A stretch of DNA of 64,000 nt, taken from the NCBI GenBank assembly GCA_900491605.1, contig UESW01003901.1:1010835-1074834 (forward strand), written 5' to 3'. Origin of the DNA: Calamus simplicifolius. Taxonomy: Eukaryota; Streptophyta; Magnoliopsida; Arecales; Arecaceae. Positions 18,823-31,332 of the stretch are shown piece by piece. The translations under genes were made by a program, and so were the position numbers. Position 1 is the stretch's first letter. Each line of letters opens with the position of its first letter. The notes beneath the pieces were generated by a model. The model saw only the letters and a program-made list of their open reading frames with translations, ran no database searches and was not told the DNA's origin.

Positions 18823-21810
18823 TGTAACATCCTAAAAATTTGATAATTTTTGTAATAATAAAGGCATTTTTCATTTGAAATGATGGTCTCAATGATGGGT
18901 GTGTGTGTTGGCCACTTGATAAATGTAAAAAGAAAAAATTTGTGATGTAAATGAGTATATTTTTGTGTGCTAATGAGTTTGATTTAAGAATTTAAGAGAT
19001 TTGAATTTTAATAGGCTTGAATCACAAGAAAAATCAAGTTTAATTTGAGTTTTGTCCTTACGTATTGTTTTTAGCAATTGAAGTCGATTTCAATTGATGA
19101 GGAGTCGACCCTGCAGAAGGCCGAGCCGACTCCTGCAGGAAAAACATAAGACATAAATTCTGCTTTGTGCTGTAGCCGGCTTTCGATTCTGCTCGAGCCA
19201 ACTTCAAGACCATAGATTTTCTAGGTTAAATCTTTAAAATTTTATATTTATTTCATTTTAAGTCCAATTTGAGTGTCTTTTATACCGTTGGATTTCTAAA
19301 ATCAAGCTCTTCGAGTTTGTAGAGTTTTTTTTCTTAAAAATATTGCATAAAAGTATCAATTTAATTGAATAACAATCATCTGATCTATAAGTGAATTAAA
19401 AAATATATATTTTCAAGGGCAAAGAGGGAACAGACTCCAAGGCCATTTGCTAATTGTACTAAGGGCAACTTAGAGAAGAAAATCTACAGGCAGAATATCA
19501 TGGTTATAAGTAAGTCATGTGTTTTTTAAAAAGCATGATTTAAGAGTTTGCGAGGGTAAAATGAGATTTTTATTGGGTCATTTAAAGCCACTTCCCATGC
19601 CTTAGCCCCTAAACAACCCACTGTTCATGCCTTGGTTCCTAAGTCATCGTAGAAAAAGGGAAAAAGTGGGTTCAATCATAGAAAGAAAGAAAGAGAAAGA
19701 AATAATGAAAAGAGAGAAAGAAAAGGAAGAAAAAGAAGAGAAGGGAAAGAGGAAGGAAGGAAAGGAGAAGCTCGGGGTTTTGTGCTTGTTTCCAGATAAG
19801 CTATAGCTTTCCTATACCTTGTAATGGTTTTCAACTTTCCTAAATTCTTATATTATAAGATGATAGCAGAGGTAATGGTGAATAAAGAAAGGATGGAATA
19901 AAATAGATATTAGAGGTTAGAGCATGTATGCATGCATGATTTCAGAGGAAAACCTTGTGTGCAAATGACCCTAATAGCTATTATATCTGTATGTTGATGT
20001 AGGTCAAGAAGGTTATTCCATGGAGCTGGGACACCAGAGTTGAGTACTAGTTGAAAGAGTAAAATTGCTACGATAAATGAGTTTCTCATCTAGCAATGAA
20101 ATTTTTATTTTAAGCTAGTATAATAATGTTAATACCTAACTATGGTATAAGGTAATTAGTAGAGGAATATATGTATTTTTAAATATAAAAAATGAGATCC
20201 TAGTATATGATGTTCTGATGCATGAATTGTATCACATAAGTTAAAGCATGTGTTTTGAGCAAAAGAGCAAAGCATGAGTTTTGTTATGTGTATTTTAGAT
20301 GCACTCATAACATATTTACATGGTGAATTGTTAAAAAGAACATGATTTGGATGCATGTATTATATAAAGCATTCGGGCAGCTATGGGGCTAATCATCCTT
20401 TAGACTGTGTTGTAGCATGAGCATTGCACACTACTATTAAGCCGGCACCTCCTTGCGATTCGATCATATGATGAATCCCGAGATCAGGGGTAAGTGCATA
20501 CTTGACCAGGCCCAGTGGGATAGGTTGTAAGCAGCCCATGGGGGCATGAATCATAACTTAGTGGAGCTGGTTACTAGATAGCCCATGGGAGTAGAGTAAA
20601 AACTCGAGGTTCCAGGATTAAGGAATAAAGCACTTTGCTAGGTGAACCGCATGAATAAGGGGTGCTATTTGTGCGGGGATCCTATTGCCAATCATGCACC
20701 CAGTAAGAGTACACCTGTAGGAGGATGACTGTAGGATGATACATCGAAGGTTTCACACAAAGCCCAGCATTATAAAGTTTTGAGAAAATCTTGCATTTGA
20801 TTTTATAAAGGACCGGTGGGCCAAATACATATCCCAGTGGGGATGACTTTGAAAAGAAAAGTCAGTGGGCAAAAATAGATCCCAGTGAGGATCAAAAAAA
20901 TGAGTAAAGAAAGTTTGGGCTGTAAAATGAGGATATATATACACACACACATACATATGCTTTATAAAGTATTACATTATGCATGAATTTTCATATAAAT
21001 GAGTTATTCAAAGAGTATTTCAGTACCGATATATTATTGCAAGCACAAGCTAAATTTTCAGTTATCTTATATCATTTCAAAAGATGTACATTATTCGAAG
21101 AATAAGCTACGTTTTAAGTTTTCTGCTATTATATTCAAATGAGTATTATATGAGTTTACTCAGGTTACATGTATTCATTATGTTCTGAAATAATGTTATG
21201 GTTCTCTATTTCTCTATGGTTAGATGGTTATCTAGTCACTAGGACTTAGGTCTCACCCCTCTATTGTTAATATTCTTCTTTCAGATCAGTGAGTCTATTT
21301 GGCAAGATTAAGGTTTGTGGGATTGAGACCCTTAGCTGCTGAAGCCTGCCAGGATGCAAAGAGTATAAATGATAGCTTTGTGTATTGAGCTAGTGTGGGG
21401 TGATATTCATGTATATATATATGTATATATGTACAGTGAGATGTGGTGATGTATCAAACTTATTTGAAAGACTTGTGTTTTGGAGAAAATTATGAGTATA
21501 ATGCATGTACTTATGATTTTGATGTCGATTTTGAATATGATCTTATAAATTGCCTGAGGATGTCATGAGAAATATTATCTGAACAGGATGACGCTTAGTG
21601 TTTATTTGATTTTGTAGCGATATATATATATGAGAAGATGTTAAAAAAGTTTTGAATATGATGCATTTTTGAGTGTCTACCGCTTGTGATAATCCGCTGG
21701 AGTTTCCTAGATCTTTATGGAGCGCTATATAAAGGTTAAGAGAATACCATCCGATTATTGCAGGTATGCAAATTTGTTGTCGATGGCTCCTGCAGGATAC
21801 CAGGGTGCCG
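18823..21810 (+). mobile_element. 3' LTR of the chromovirus, right end uncertain
   Basis: Starts TGTAACATCC right after a purine-rich stretch and the integrase end, the expected position of the 3' LTR. Del/Tekay-type elements have LTRs of this length class. No matching TACA terminus was found, so the right boundary is set only by the start of the next repeat at about 21815. It contains GAGTCGAC and GAGCCGAC words at 19104-19125 and a short CA run near 20940. Confidence 0.6.
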
Positions 21811-21814
21811 ACAG

Positions 21815-22665
21815 ATCAAGTTTAAGTGAAACCGTGATCCGTTGCTTAGCGAAGGAAGAACCTTGGTATGCGAAGACGCCACAAACGGGGTTGGAAGATC
21901 CATTTAATAAGTCAGTTTTGAACGCCACAAGGAATTCCTTGATAAGTTCAAAAAGTTTGTTGAAGAACTCAAGAAGAAAATTAAGTCACAAAAATTGTGA
22001 ACAAACCTCAAAACTCTATTTTTTTTATTCTTTCTTCACGTTGATTTTTTATAGCCGAGTTACAAAGAGTTTTAATTATAAAGTTTCTAATATGAAAACC
22101 ATGCCTAACCACCCTAGGAAAGAATCTTTATTTGACTCAAGATTTTCATTCCTCTTAAAAATATGCCTAACATGGAAACCACGCCTAGCAAACCATAACA
22201 TGCCTAGCCACCCTAAGAAAGAATCTTGATTTGACTCAAGATTTTATTCCTCTTAAAACATGCTTAATATATGATTACTAATAAATCAAATCATGCCTAA
22301 AATATAATTACAAAGAAATCAGATCTTGATAGCTCTTCTAAACTTCTTGAATTGTGCGATCATAATCTTAACTTGATTCTTTGCTAAAAAAAATGCCCTT
22401 GCACATGTATCTTGGGTTGGACGTGCAAAAAAAGGTTGTATTATGCCTTAATGGACGTATTTGGTCGATTGATTCTCTTATGAGTCAGTAGAACTAGCCT
22501 TTATTCTTCCTCAATGGTGAACATACTCTCTTTTTGTTGTAGAACTCTTCGGATAAAGTTATTTAATTCTTCTTTGAATCTTTTAGCTCGAGCCCTTATC
22601 ACTGGACCAATCGAAACTTGAATTGGATCTCTAGCTTGCTCCTTAATATCCTCATCAAAGTTTGA
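21815..22665 (-). repeat. Gypsy 3'-tail repeat, right copy
   Basis: Uninterrupted sister of 13815-16645 in the same orientation. It contains an internal duplication of about 100 bp ('cctaaccaccctaggaaagaatctt' type units near 22100 and 22200) and a minus-strand polyprotein tail with ARAKRFKEEL. It serves as the empty-site reference for the solo LTR. Confidence 0.75.
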
Positions 22666-23244
22666 GGGCTAAAATAATTTTTGAGTGAAAGATTGAGAAT
22701 CAAAGTATATTTTAGCCTAATGATAATAATATTTTATTGATAAAAATAAAACAAAATTTAATATCAAATTTTACACATGATAAATATTATAATCAGATAA
22801 CATTCAACATTACCTATTATTTTAAAATTATCAATATATAAAAAATTATATAATTTAAAAATTCTTCATCTATATCATGAACAAGTATAAAAATATATAT
22901 TTAAATATATATATATATACATAATTACATACAATGGCTAAAATCATCTATAAGTCTTGCATTGTTCAATTAAAAAAGGTGTAATATGAATCTAATAAAA
23001 AAAAAAAAATTACATATGTGCTTTATTAGAATGTAATCAGTTCAGCTCTATTTATATATATATATCATGATCAAGTAAATCAAATAAGAACCGAATTATT
23101 ATCTCCTATAGGGAAAAAAAAAGATATTAGAATTGAATGTGCTGTAATTTATAAAAGTCTAAGGTGATCATTCAGTTAAGACCTAGAACATAGTGGCATT
23201 GGATTGGGTTATACTACGAATTTTCATGCATTATGGATCAAAAC
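22666..23244. other. AT-rich sequence left of the Sirevirus element
   Basis: Mostly A/T with short TA runs near 22905 and 23052. No gene or terminal repeat recognised. The last five bases AAAAC are a candidate target duplication for the element starting at 23245. Confidence 0.4.
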
Positions 23245-23542
23245 TGTTGACCCACTTATTAATTTTGATGATTAATAAAAGCCATGAGTATATTTCTTAT
23301 GTACTAATAAAATTAACAAGTGTTTCAGGAACTTAGAAAGGTTAAATTATTCAAAAGTTATATAAAAATTAGTTTGAATCAGTTTTTAATGGAATATATC
23401 AAAGTTTAGAACTTGAAGCCGACACCCACAGTATTTGAAGCTGACTCTAGAGCATATAAGGATAGTTTAACATTTTTGGCACGGTTTAGAGTCGACACCT
23501 GAAAAGCTAGAGCCGACTCTAACCTGAGATACAGATATCTAT
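23245..23542 (+). repeat. 5' LTR fragment of the Sirevirus element
   Basis: First 298 bases of the LTR, aligning with 38140-38420 and including the GAGTCGACACC and GAGCCGACTC words. It stops exactly where the CACTA terminus begins. Confidence 0.85.
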
Positions 23543-23559
23543 TACTACAAGAAAATTTA

Positions 23560-24150
23560 AATATAGCGACACCCAAATGCGTCACTAATGCATCGCTAAA
23601 TAAGCTATAGCGACGCAATAAAGGCATCGCTAAATTTTCGTCGCAATTTTAATTTGTCGCAATTGTGTCGCTTAACAGCGACTCTCTGCGATGCCCTAAA
23701 TGCATCGCAATATATTGCGACGCCCATAAATGCATCGCAATATTGCGACACAGCCTAAATGCGTCGCTACTTTAAAAATAAATTTTTAAAAATATTTACG
23801 ACAGAAAATATCATCGCAATTGCATCACTAATTAATTAATTTATTTTTTAAAAATAATTAAATAAAATAATTTTTAATTTTGTTAAATTAATTACGATGG
23901 AAAATAGTGTCGCTAATTAATTAATTTTTTTAAAAAAATAAAAAAAATAATTTTAATTTTTTAAAATAATTGCGATGCCCCTAAATGCGTCGCTACTTTA
24001 AAAAATAAATTTTTAAAAAATATTTGCGATGAAAAATCTTGTTGCAATTGCATCGCTAATTAATAAATTTATTTTTTAAAAAATTTAAAATAACATAATT
24101 TTTATTTTTTAAAAAATTAATTGCGATAGAAAATAGCATCGCTAATTAAT
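23560..24150. repeat. CACTA subterminal repeats
   Basis: Many short direct and inverted copies of TGCGTCGCTA, ATGCATCGC(A/T)A and TTGCGACG words, spaced 15-60 bases apart and thinning out inward. Such arrays are transposase-binding regions in CACTA elements. Confidence 0.75.
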
Positions 24151-24467
24151 TAATTTATTTTTTAAAAAATAAAATAAATTAATTTTTAATTTTTAAAGTA
24201 AATTAATTTATTTATTTAAAAAATAAAATAATATAAAATAAACTTGCTAATACAATAATTGCTAATACAATTGACCAAAACAATCATTACAAAATTTTTA
24301 AAAATAGATAAAAATTTATTTTATTAATTATTTAAAATTTGCATATACAAAACAGAAAAATAAAAAAAATACATCAAGTAGTGAAAAAAAAATACATCAT
24401 GATCTGCAGGCGGCTGTGGAGGCTGTGGAGGCTGGACTGAACCCTGCGACAGGAGACGAACTAAATC

Positions 24468-25674
24468 CTACATCTGACGCATCTGGTCTCTCATCTCTGC
24501 AAGCTCCTTCCGAACCTCCTGGCGAACTTCCTCTTTGATAGATCTTCGGATATCGTCTATCTGCTCGGGAGAAATATCGCTAGAACCACAAACTGGAGCC
24601 CTGATGGAGAAAATATCTGGAAGCTCTGGTGCCCATACCATAGACCCTACGGTCTCACGGCTGGGCACCAACAGCCTCCAAAAACATATGTCGACACTCC
24701 TCTGGTGAGAGTTCGACGGGCGGCCCCCCATCAGTGGAGTCGACCTGCGAAGCCTGAGACTGAAGCTCCTCGACTCGTGCCTTTGAGTTATAAAATCAAT
24801 GATAAATAAATTAATATATAAGCTGAATAAAATATTATAAATTAAACAAATAAAATATAAATCTAATTTCTTACCCCAACCTTCCGTGATCGTGTATCAA
24901 CCCAGGAACCGTCCTTCCTGATGTGTGTCACCCTAAATAGACGAAACTCACCAGGATTTTACCCTCCTGCTCGGACTACAAAAGCAGAAGAAAGAATATA
25001 AATGCAAGTATTTGTAAATGACTAAATTAGTATTTAAATTGTTTAGGTTTTCTTACCATATGGTATCTGTGCTCCTGAATAGAAATGGAACCCGCAGTGT
25101 GACAGCAGAGGCCCGTGCCATGACCGCCCTTCTCAGATCGGCGGTTCATGCTGGCTGATGCGAACCTCCTGATCCATGCCTCGGATTGCCACGCCTGCTG
25201 CCAGTTGGCCCAAATACCCTCCGGCACATGCCCTGGATGGTCACCCGAACTCCTCCAACAATAAAGCATGTCGGAGTATCGGCGTGCCGCAAGAGCATTC
25301 CATGCTACCCTAATGGCATCATGGATGGTAGGGTCCCACGTAAACTTTTTCTGCATTGAAATAAACAATTAGTTTTAGAATATATTAAGATTAGAAAATT
25401 TTATATCAGTTATAAAATGTATTTAAAAAGTTTACCTGAAACTCTGAAAAATAAAACTCCTCGTGGCCGCAGATACATGGTGCCAATCGTAGCCACTGGG
25501 ATCAGCACGGCTCTGAAATATAGAGCTGATCCGGCTTGATACAGTATGCTGCTCAATAAAGCTGTTAAAAAAATAATTAAAATAAGTAATTAACTTAAAA
25601 TATAAACATATAGTTACAATTAGTATATACTTACAGCCCATCGGCATCCAATCGAAGTACGGTGCGACGACCAA
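24468..25674 (-). pseudogene. CACTA second ORF, plant transposase (Ptta/En/Spm, Transposase_24-like)
   Basis: The piece 25027-25368 reads FTWDPTIHDAIRVAWNALAARRY then WRSSGDHPGHVPEGIWANW and a WQSEAWIRRFASASMNRRSEKGGHG segment, the wording of the Transposase_24 family. The piece 24468-24731 ends in a charged helix (SPEQIDDIRRSIKEEVRQEV), the usual coiled-coil tail. The pieces are separated by stops and AT-rich, intron-like gaps, so the gene is probably broken. Confidence 0.7.
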
Positions 25675-25900
25675 AGAAGAACTCTCAGAGGTCTGTGCCG
25701 ATTGGGTAGAGGAAAATACAGGATGAGCATCGACGCCTGGAGAGGTGAAAGTCGTGCGTCAGGCTGGTAGTGGGATGTGATGCAGCAGGGCTATGTCCGT
25801 CAGGGGTAGATCTACCTCGGTCCGTCATACTGTAAATACTAAAGATTAATGCAATGCAATATAATTACAAATAATTAATAAACATACAAAAATTTAACAC

Positions 25901-28900
25901 TTATAAAAATAAATCAAAATTGAATGAACCTATATCTTTAATCAGTGTCATTTGTTTCGTGAAATGTTGGTTCAACATCCGATGCCGTATCGGACTGTGA
26001 TTCAGTTTCATTATCATCGGAAGGAAACCGAACATTTGCATCCTCAATTTCTTGGACATCACCATTTGGATCTCTAAGTGATGTTTCAGGAGCCCTTGTG
26101 TCGTCCTCAATTGCATGCATTTCCATCTCATCCTCTTGAAATGCAGGCACTCAGTTGATTGACTTGATGAACTCTCATCTAATATGATTGTTGAACGTGG
26201 AACGATTTTAGAAACAGCCCACCAATCTCGCTTGTCGTTGCGCAAACTTGGATATCCGCAGTAAAACACTTGCTGAGCTTGGGATGCAAGAATGAATGGT
26301 TCATATTTCTGCAATCTTCGTCGATGGTTTACTTCAACTAGATTGTAGTCGTTATGAACCCTTTTACCGACAGGAATTGTCGGATCAAACCAATCACAAC
26401 GAAACAATATAGTTCGTTTCATAGGCCAACCGTTTCATAGGCCAACCGGGATATTCAACTTCGACCACCTCTACTAACTTTGTAATAATCCTGCATATTT
26501 GCTCCAGCACTTTCTCTTTTAACACATACCCCAATTCTGCGTCCTTTTGAAGATGCTAGTTTCAATTTGAAATTTGTATCCATTAACAAAATAGCCAGTA
26601 TAGGTAGTTACGGTCTTCAATGGCACTGCGCTAGATATTTAATGAAAATATTGTCGGTTGTGAACCATGGACCATTTACCTATAAATTAATAAGCTATTC
26701 ACAATTAATTCAAAAAATAAAAGCCATTATTGTAATTGATTGAGTGATAGTACTCATAAATTCATAAAACCAATAAGCGAACTCCATTTCTAACTTCTGC
26801 CCAATGGCAATTTGACTGATGCTGGGATCCATCTCGTTGTCTATCACAATACATCCTTAAGGGATTATAACAATTAAAACTTATGTTAGCAATTAAATAG
26901 TATGGTATTTTACAATTTAAAGTAGAAGTTCTAATTAAGCAATTAATGAAGTGTACATATACTTACTCAATGTATGGGTCGACTTCTCTATAGTTCATTA
27001 GGATGTAATAATGTGCTGCATTATACTCCACATCGCTTAATTATCTTGACTTCTACCTCCCAAATGAACGGCCGATACTTTTAAATATTGATATTCTACC
27101 ATCAGTAGGTTCTCCTTCGTCCACACATGTCATCGTTACGACCAAGATTGCGGGTCCTCGTATGAACGTGACCCTCAAAGTAATGCAAGGCAAAAGCTGA
27201 AACTTCTTCAACCAAGTGTGCATTGCATATAGAACCTTCAACCCTTGCCTTATTCCGCACATTATTTTTTAACTTCTTAAGATACCTATATGTAAAGTTG
27301 AAAATATAAATAAACCAACTTCCTTGCATAAATAAAATAATATTTGAAATGTCAACATGTATTACTGATTTGGGTGTTTACCTCTCAAAAGGATACATCC
27401 AGCGATACTGCACGGGACCAACTATACGTGCTTTGTATGACAAGTGAACCGGTAAATGCTCCATTGAGTTAAAAAAACTTGGAGGAAATATTCTCTCCAG
27501 CTTGCATAAAATAATTGAAATTTCCTTCTCAAGCCTTTCCATGGATGCAGAAGTAATGACTACGGCAAATAACTCCTTAAAGAACAAGCTGAGCTCTGTC
27601 AATGCCTTCCACACATATTGCGGAAGCAACTCACGAAAAGCAATGGGCAATAACCGTTACATGAAAACATGACAGTCATGACTCTTCATACCAAACAACT
27701 TGAGCTTATGCATGTCCACACACCTACCAATATTTGAAGCATAACCATCAGAAAATTTTAATCCTCTAATCCAATTACATAAAACTTCTCGTAAATTTTT
27801 GTCAAGAGTGTAACAGGCTTTAGAATAGGTTCCGTCAGCATTCTTCTCAAATCACCTCTTTTGCAATACTGATTAAGTTCTTCTCTCAACTTTGTAGTGT
27901 CTTTGGTTTTTCCCGGGATGTTTAGTACCGTGTTAAATATGTTATCAAAGAAATTTTTCTCAATATGCATAACATCCAAGTTATGCCGGATGAGATTTGT
28001 ACTCCAATACGGCAAATCCCAAAAAATGCTTCGCTTCTTCCAGTTATGTTCTTTACATATACAGCCATTTATTCTATCTGCATCTGGTTCCCAAGCATAC
28101 CTCAACCCCAAATGCTCTATAGTATCAAATATATCTGTGCCAGACCTAACCGGTTTGGCAAATTTGTGACTGCTTTGTTCTTCCGAAAGGCGATCAAGTT
28201 CTGCCTATAATGATGATTCGAAGGCAAGAACTTTCTATGATTATCAAACCATGACTGCTTACCACTCTTCTGCAATATAAATGCATCTGAATCATACATG
28301 CAATGAGGGCATGCCAGATGCCCATAAGTGCTCCAACCAGATAACATTGCATATACCGAAAAGTCACTGATTGTCCACATCAAAGCAGCTCTCATGATGA
28401 AATTTTGTTTCATAGAAATGTCGTAGGCTATGACTCCTGTTTCCCAAAACATTTTCAATTTAGCTACCAGCGGTTGTAAGAAGACATCAATCTTCTCTTT
28501 TGGATTTGATGGTCTTGAAATCAAAACTGTCAAAAATATTGCAGTATCTTTCATGCACTTCCACGGTGGAAGATTATATACAGTCAGTATTACAGGCCAA
28601 CATGAATATTGTTGCCCCGCTTGACCAAACGGTTGGAAGCCATTGGTACAAAGACCTAATCTCACATTCCTTATTTCTTCTACGAAATCAGGATGATTTT
28701 CATTGAAATGCTTCCAAGCATTTGAATGTGATGGATGTCACATTTCATCTTCTTTAGATTCATGTTCGGCATGCCATCTCATATCAATAGATGTAGCCTC
28801 AGATCTGTATAATCTCTGGAGGCATGGAGTAAGAAGGAAGTAATGCATCCTCTTGTAAGGCACACTTTTCCTCCTACTTGTACTAGCTCCCCCTTCACCG

Positions 28901-29648
28901 TTTTTGTACCTCGATTGCCTGCAAATCTTACACCATCTCAGCTCTGAGTCTTCATCCCAATATATCATACAACTGTTTTCAAGCAACAATCGATCTTATT
29001 AACTGGGAGCCCAAGGCCATGCAATAACTTCTTCGTTGAGTAGAAACTATTTGCTACAACATTATGATTTGACAAAACTTCCTTCATTAACCCAGCTACA
29101 GCATTAAATGCCTTTTTCTGATAATCGATGTTCTGCATTAATATTCAATAACCGAGCAGCCATAGACAAATGGGAATGACTCTCACAACCAGAATACAAT
29201 TCTTGATTTGCAGAACACAACATATCATAAAATTATTGTGCATCTGGATTTGGTTCTTCCATAAATGTATTCTGATTGAATTCGTTACCCGATGCATTCA
29301 TCACCATTTCTTCGTATGTGTTTAAATTCACAAATGGTTCATCAATAGGATTTGACACTTCTTGGTTAGTGACAGCTGCAAACATTTCTTAGTTTCACCA
29401 TGATAGTTCCAAACATCGTACCCAGGAACAAACCCCTTTTTATACAAGTGCACCTTCATAGTTTCAACATCTCTATAGGCTTTATTCTGACACTTGCGTA
29501 AGTTGCAGGGGCATTTGATCCTAGGCCCATCCATCCATTCGGGTTGACTACATGCAAATGCTATAAATTCTTCCAATCCATTCAGAAAATCTGGATTAAG
29601 CAACTCATCTTTTAACCTTACATACATCCACGAGCGAGCCCCGCTCAT
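25901..29648 (-). pseudogene. CACTA TNP2-like transposase, fragmented
   Basis: In coding order on the minus strand: Transpos_assoc domain at 29328-29648 (RSWMYVRL, FACSQPEWMDGPRIKCPC, VHLYKKGFVPGYDVW); 28738-28989 (MIYWDEDSELRWCKIC, MHYFLLTPCLQRLY, IDMRWHAEH); Transposase_21 core at 28117-28665 (NGFQPFGQAGQQYS, LPPWKCMKD, MRAALMWTISDFSVYAMLSG, LACPHCM); 27758-28111 (HNLDVMHIEKNFFDN); DUF4218-like pieces at 27053-27650 (FFKELF, LERIFPPSFFNSMEHLPVHL, ALHYFEGHVHTR); DUF4216-like at 25901-26422 (LFRCDWFDP, ASQAQQVFYCGYP). At least four frame breaks or stops separate them. Whether some gaps are introns cannot be settled here. It looks inactive. Confidence 0.85.
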
Positions 29649-29660
29649 TTTTGACCAACT

Positions 29661-31036
29661 TATACAATTCCTGGTAAACCATTAAAGGAGACAACAATTT
29701 AATTTTTCATTAGTCATTATAGCAATTGATTAATTCTTTTACACATCTAAGCTAAATAACAAATATTGTGCCTCTTTATTTATACCGATAAATCAAGGCC
29801 AGGCCATGGCTACGATCCTTGACGTGCTATCCAGGACCGAGGCCTAGGACCAGGGTCCGTTCAATCATTAGACTTCACAAGTAAGCAAGTGTCCTAAATG
29901 AATTCCACTTTCACTCCACTAGGACTTAGGTAAGGCCCTATCCCATTCAAGATTATTTTATGCGATATGTTATTCTGCTCGAAATTATCATCGTTTACGT
30001 TGAAATTTCGGTAGCAATTCCCTTTATGTTATCCTAAATGTGTGGCTTATATGCCACACTAGGAGAACGTATGAGGATATACAAACTGCAAGCTCAACTA
30101 ACGATGACGAATAGCAGACAAACATATCACAAAAAATAATCTCAAACTATCTACTATGACAATTTGAGAATTTGTAAGACTAAGTCTTACAAAGTCTTAA
30201 ACGGGTCTAAAGGTTATAGTGCTGTGAGAAATAATATAAAAATCAAAGAACGAACTTGACATAGTATGTATGTCATATGGATTTACTTTAGATAAGTAAA
30301 AATGGATTCAACCTGGCCTAAACTAAATCTGATTTAATCTAATAACTCAAATCACATAAAAGCTATGCTCTTATCTCAAATTCTTTTTATTAGGAAGAGT
30401 TATATTCTTTCACTACTTGAATCTGAGTTCACTATATCAAATTTAATATTCTTGCATTAAATTTAGTTCTAAATGAGCTATATTATTTTTTCATGATATC
30501 GAATTTATTTTGGTTAGTTGGTTTAGAATTTGAGGAATTATATCAAATTATGGTTTGCTATATCAAATTTCTTTCAATTGAAGAACATGAATACTCTAAA
30601 TTTTTTTCTAATTTGCTAAGAAAATGATTGTAACATTATTTAAAAACTAAATATTTAAAATTTGCTAAGCCAAAATATAACAGGTAATAAAGAAATATAA
30701 ATTCATTAAAAATTTAATCATCTAAACTATCAAAACCATATAAATTGCATGATAAGAATTCTAATAATAATATATCATGAACAATATTTTAAAAATAAAC
30801 AGATTCGATAACACAAGACATTTATAAATCTAAATATATAAATTTTAAATATATCAAATATTATGTAAATATCAAATTATGCATTACAAGATTATAGATT
30901 ACATGCAAATTTCTCTAATATTTCATGTAAAATTGAGTTCATAAACATAAATAAATTAAATAAAAAAATTTCATAATGAATAAAAAAACCCCACCCCTTG
31001 AGACCACGGTCACGGCCATGGCCGTGGCCAGAAATG
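29661..31036. other. Unassigned sequence between CACTA and Copia gag
   Basis: AT-rich with no recognised protein. The remainder of the Sirevirus 5' LTR, expected after a simple CACTA insertion, is not here. It may be filler left by deletion or part of another unrecognised element. Confidence 0.4.
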
Positions 31037-31330
31037 GCAGGGGTGGGGGAAAAACCCCATCCCGACCCTTTTTTTTTAAAAAAAAATGGCCTGGCCACCG
31101 TGGCCAGGCCACCGCCGGCCACGGCCGCGGCCGTGGCCTCAGAGGTGGGGGAAAAACCCTACCTCGACAGTTTTATTTAAAAAAATGGTGGCCTGGCCAC
31201 CGTGGCCTGAGACGACGGCCATGGCCATCGCCATGGCTTCAGGGGTGGGGAAAAACCCCACCCCGACATTTTTTTTATAAAAAATGGTGGTATGGCCACC
31301 GTGGCCAGGCCACCGCCACCGTGACATACT
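31037..31330. repeat. GC-rich minisatellite, three units of about 102 bp
   Basis: Three units start near 31037, 31139 and 31240. Each has GGGGTGGGG, AAAAACCCCAC, a T-run/A-run, then ATGGTGGCCTGGCCACCGTGG and CATGGCC or CACGGCC palindromic words. Units can form hairpins (GGCCTGGCCA/TGGCCAGGCC). The plus-strand ORFs across it are repeats of low-complexity peptide, not a gene. Confidence 0.8.
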
Positions 31331-31332
31331 AG

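Larger units (their letters stand above)
23543..29660 (-). mobile_element. CACTA (En/Spm) transposon, right end missing
   Basis: The left terminus reads TACTACAAGAAAA, one base off the CACTACAAGAAAA consensus, followed by about 600 bp of subterminal repeats. Two coding regions follow on the minus strand: a Transposase_24-type ORF (24468-25674) and a TNP2-type transposase (25901-29648). The expected right terminus (TTCTTGTAGTG) was not found between 29650 and 31330, so that end is deleted or badly decayed. The coordinate 29660 marks only the end of recognisable coding sequence. Confidence 0.8.

Noticed and set aside
31037..31330. Possible CRISPR-like array
   Set aside because: Only three units, no spacers, eukaryotic setting; a plain minisatellite.
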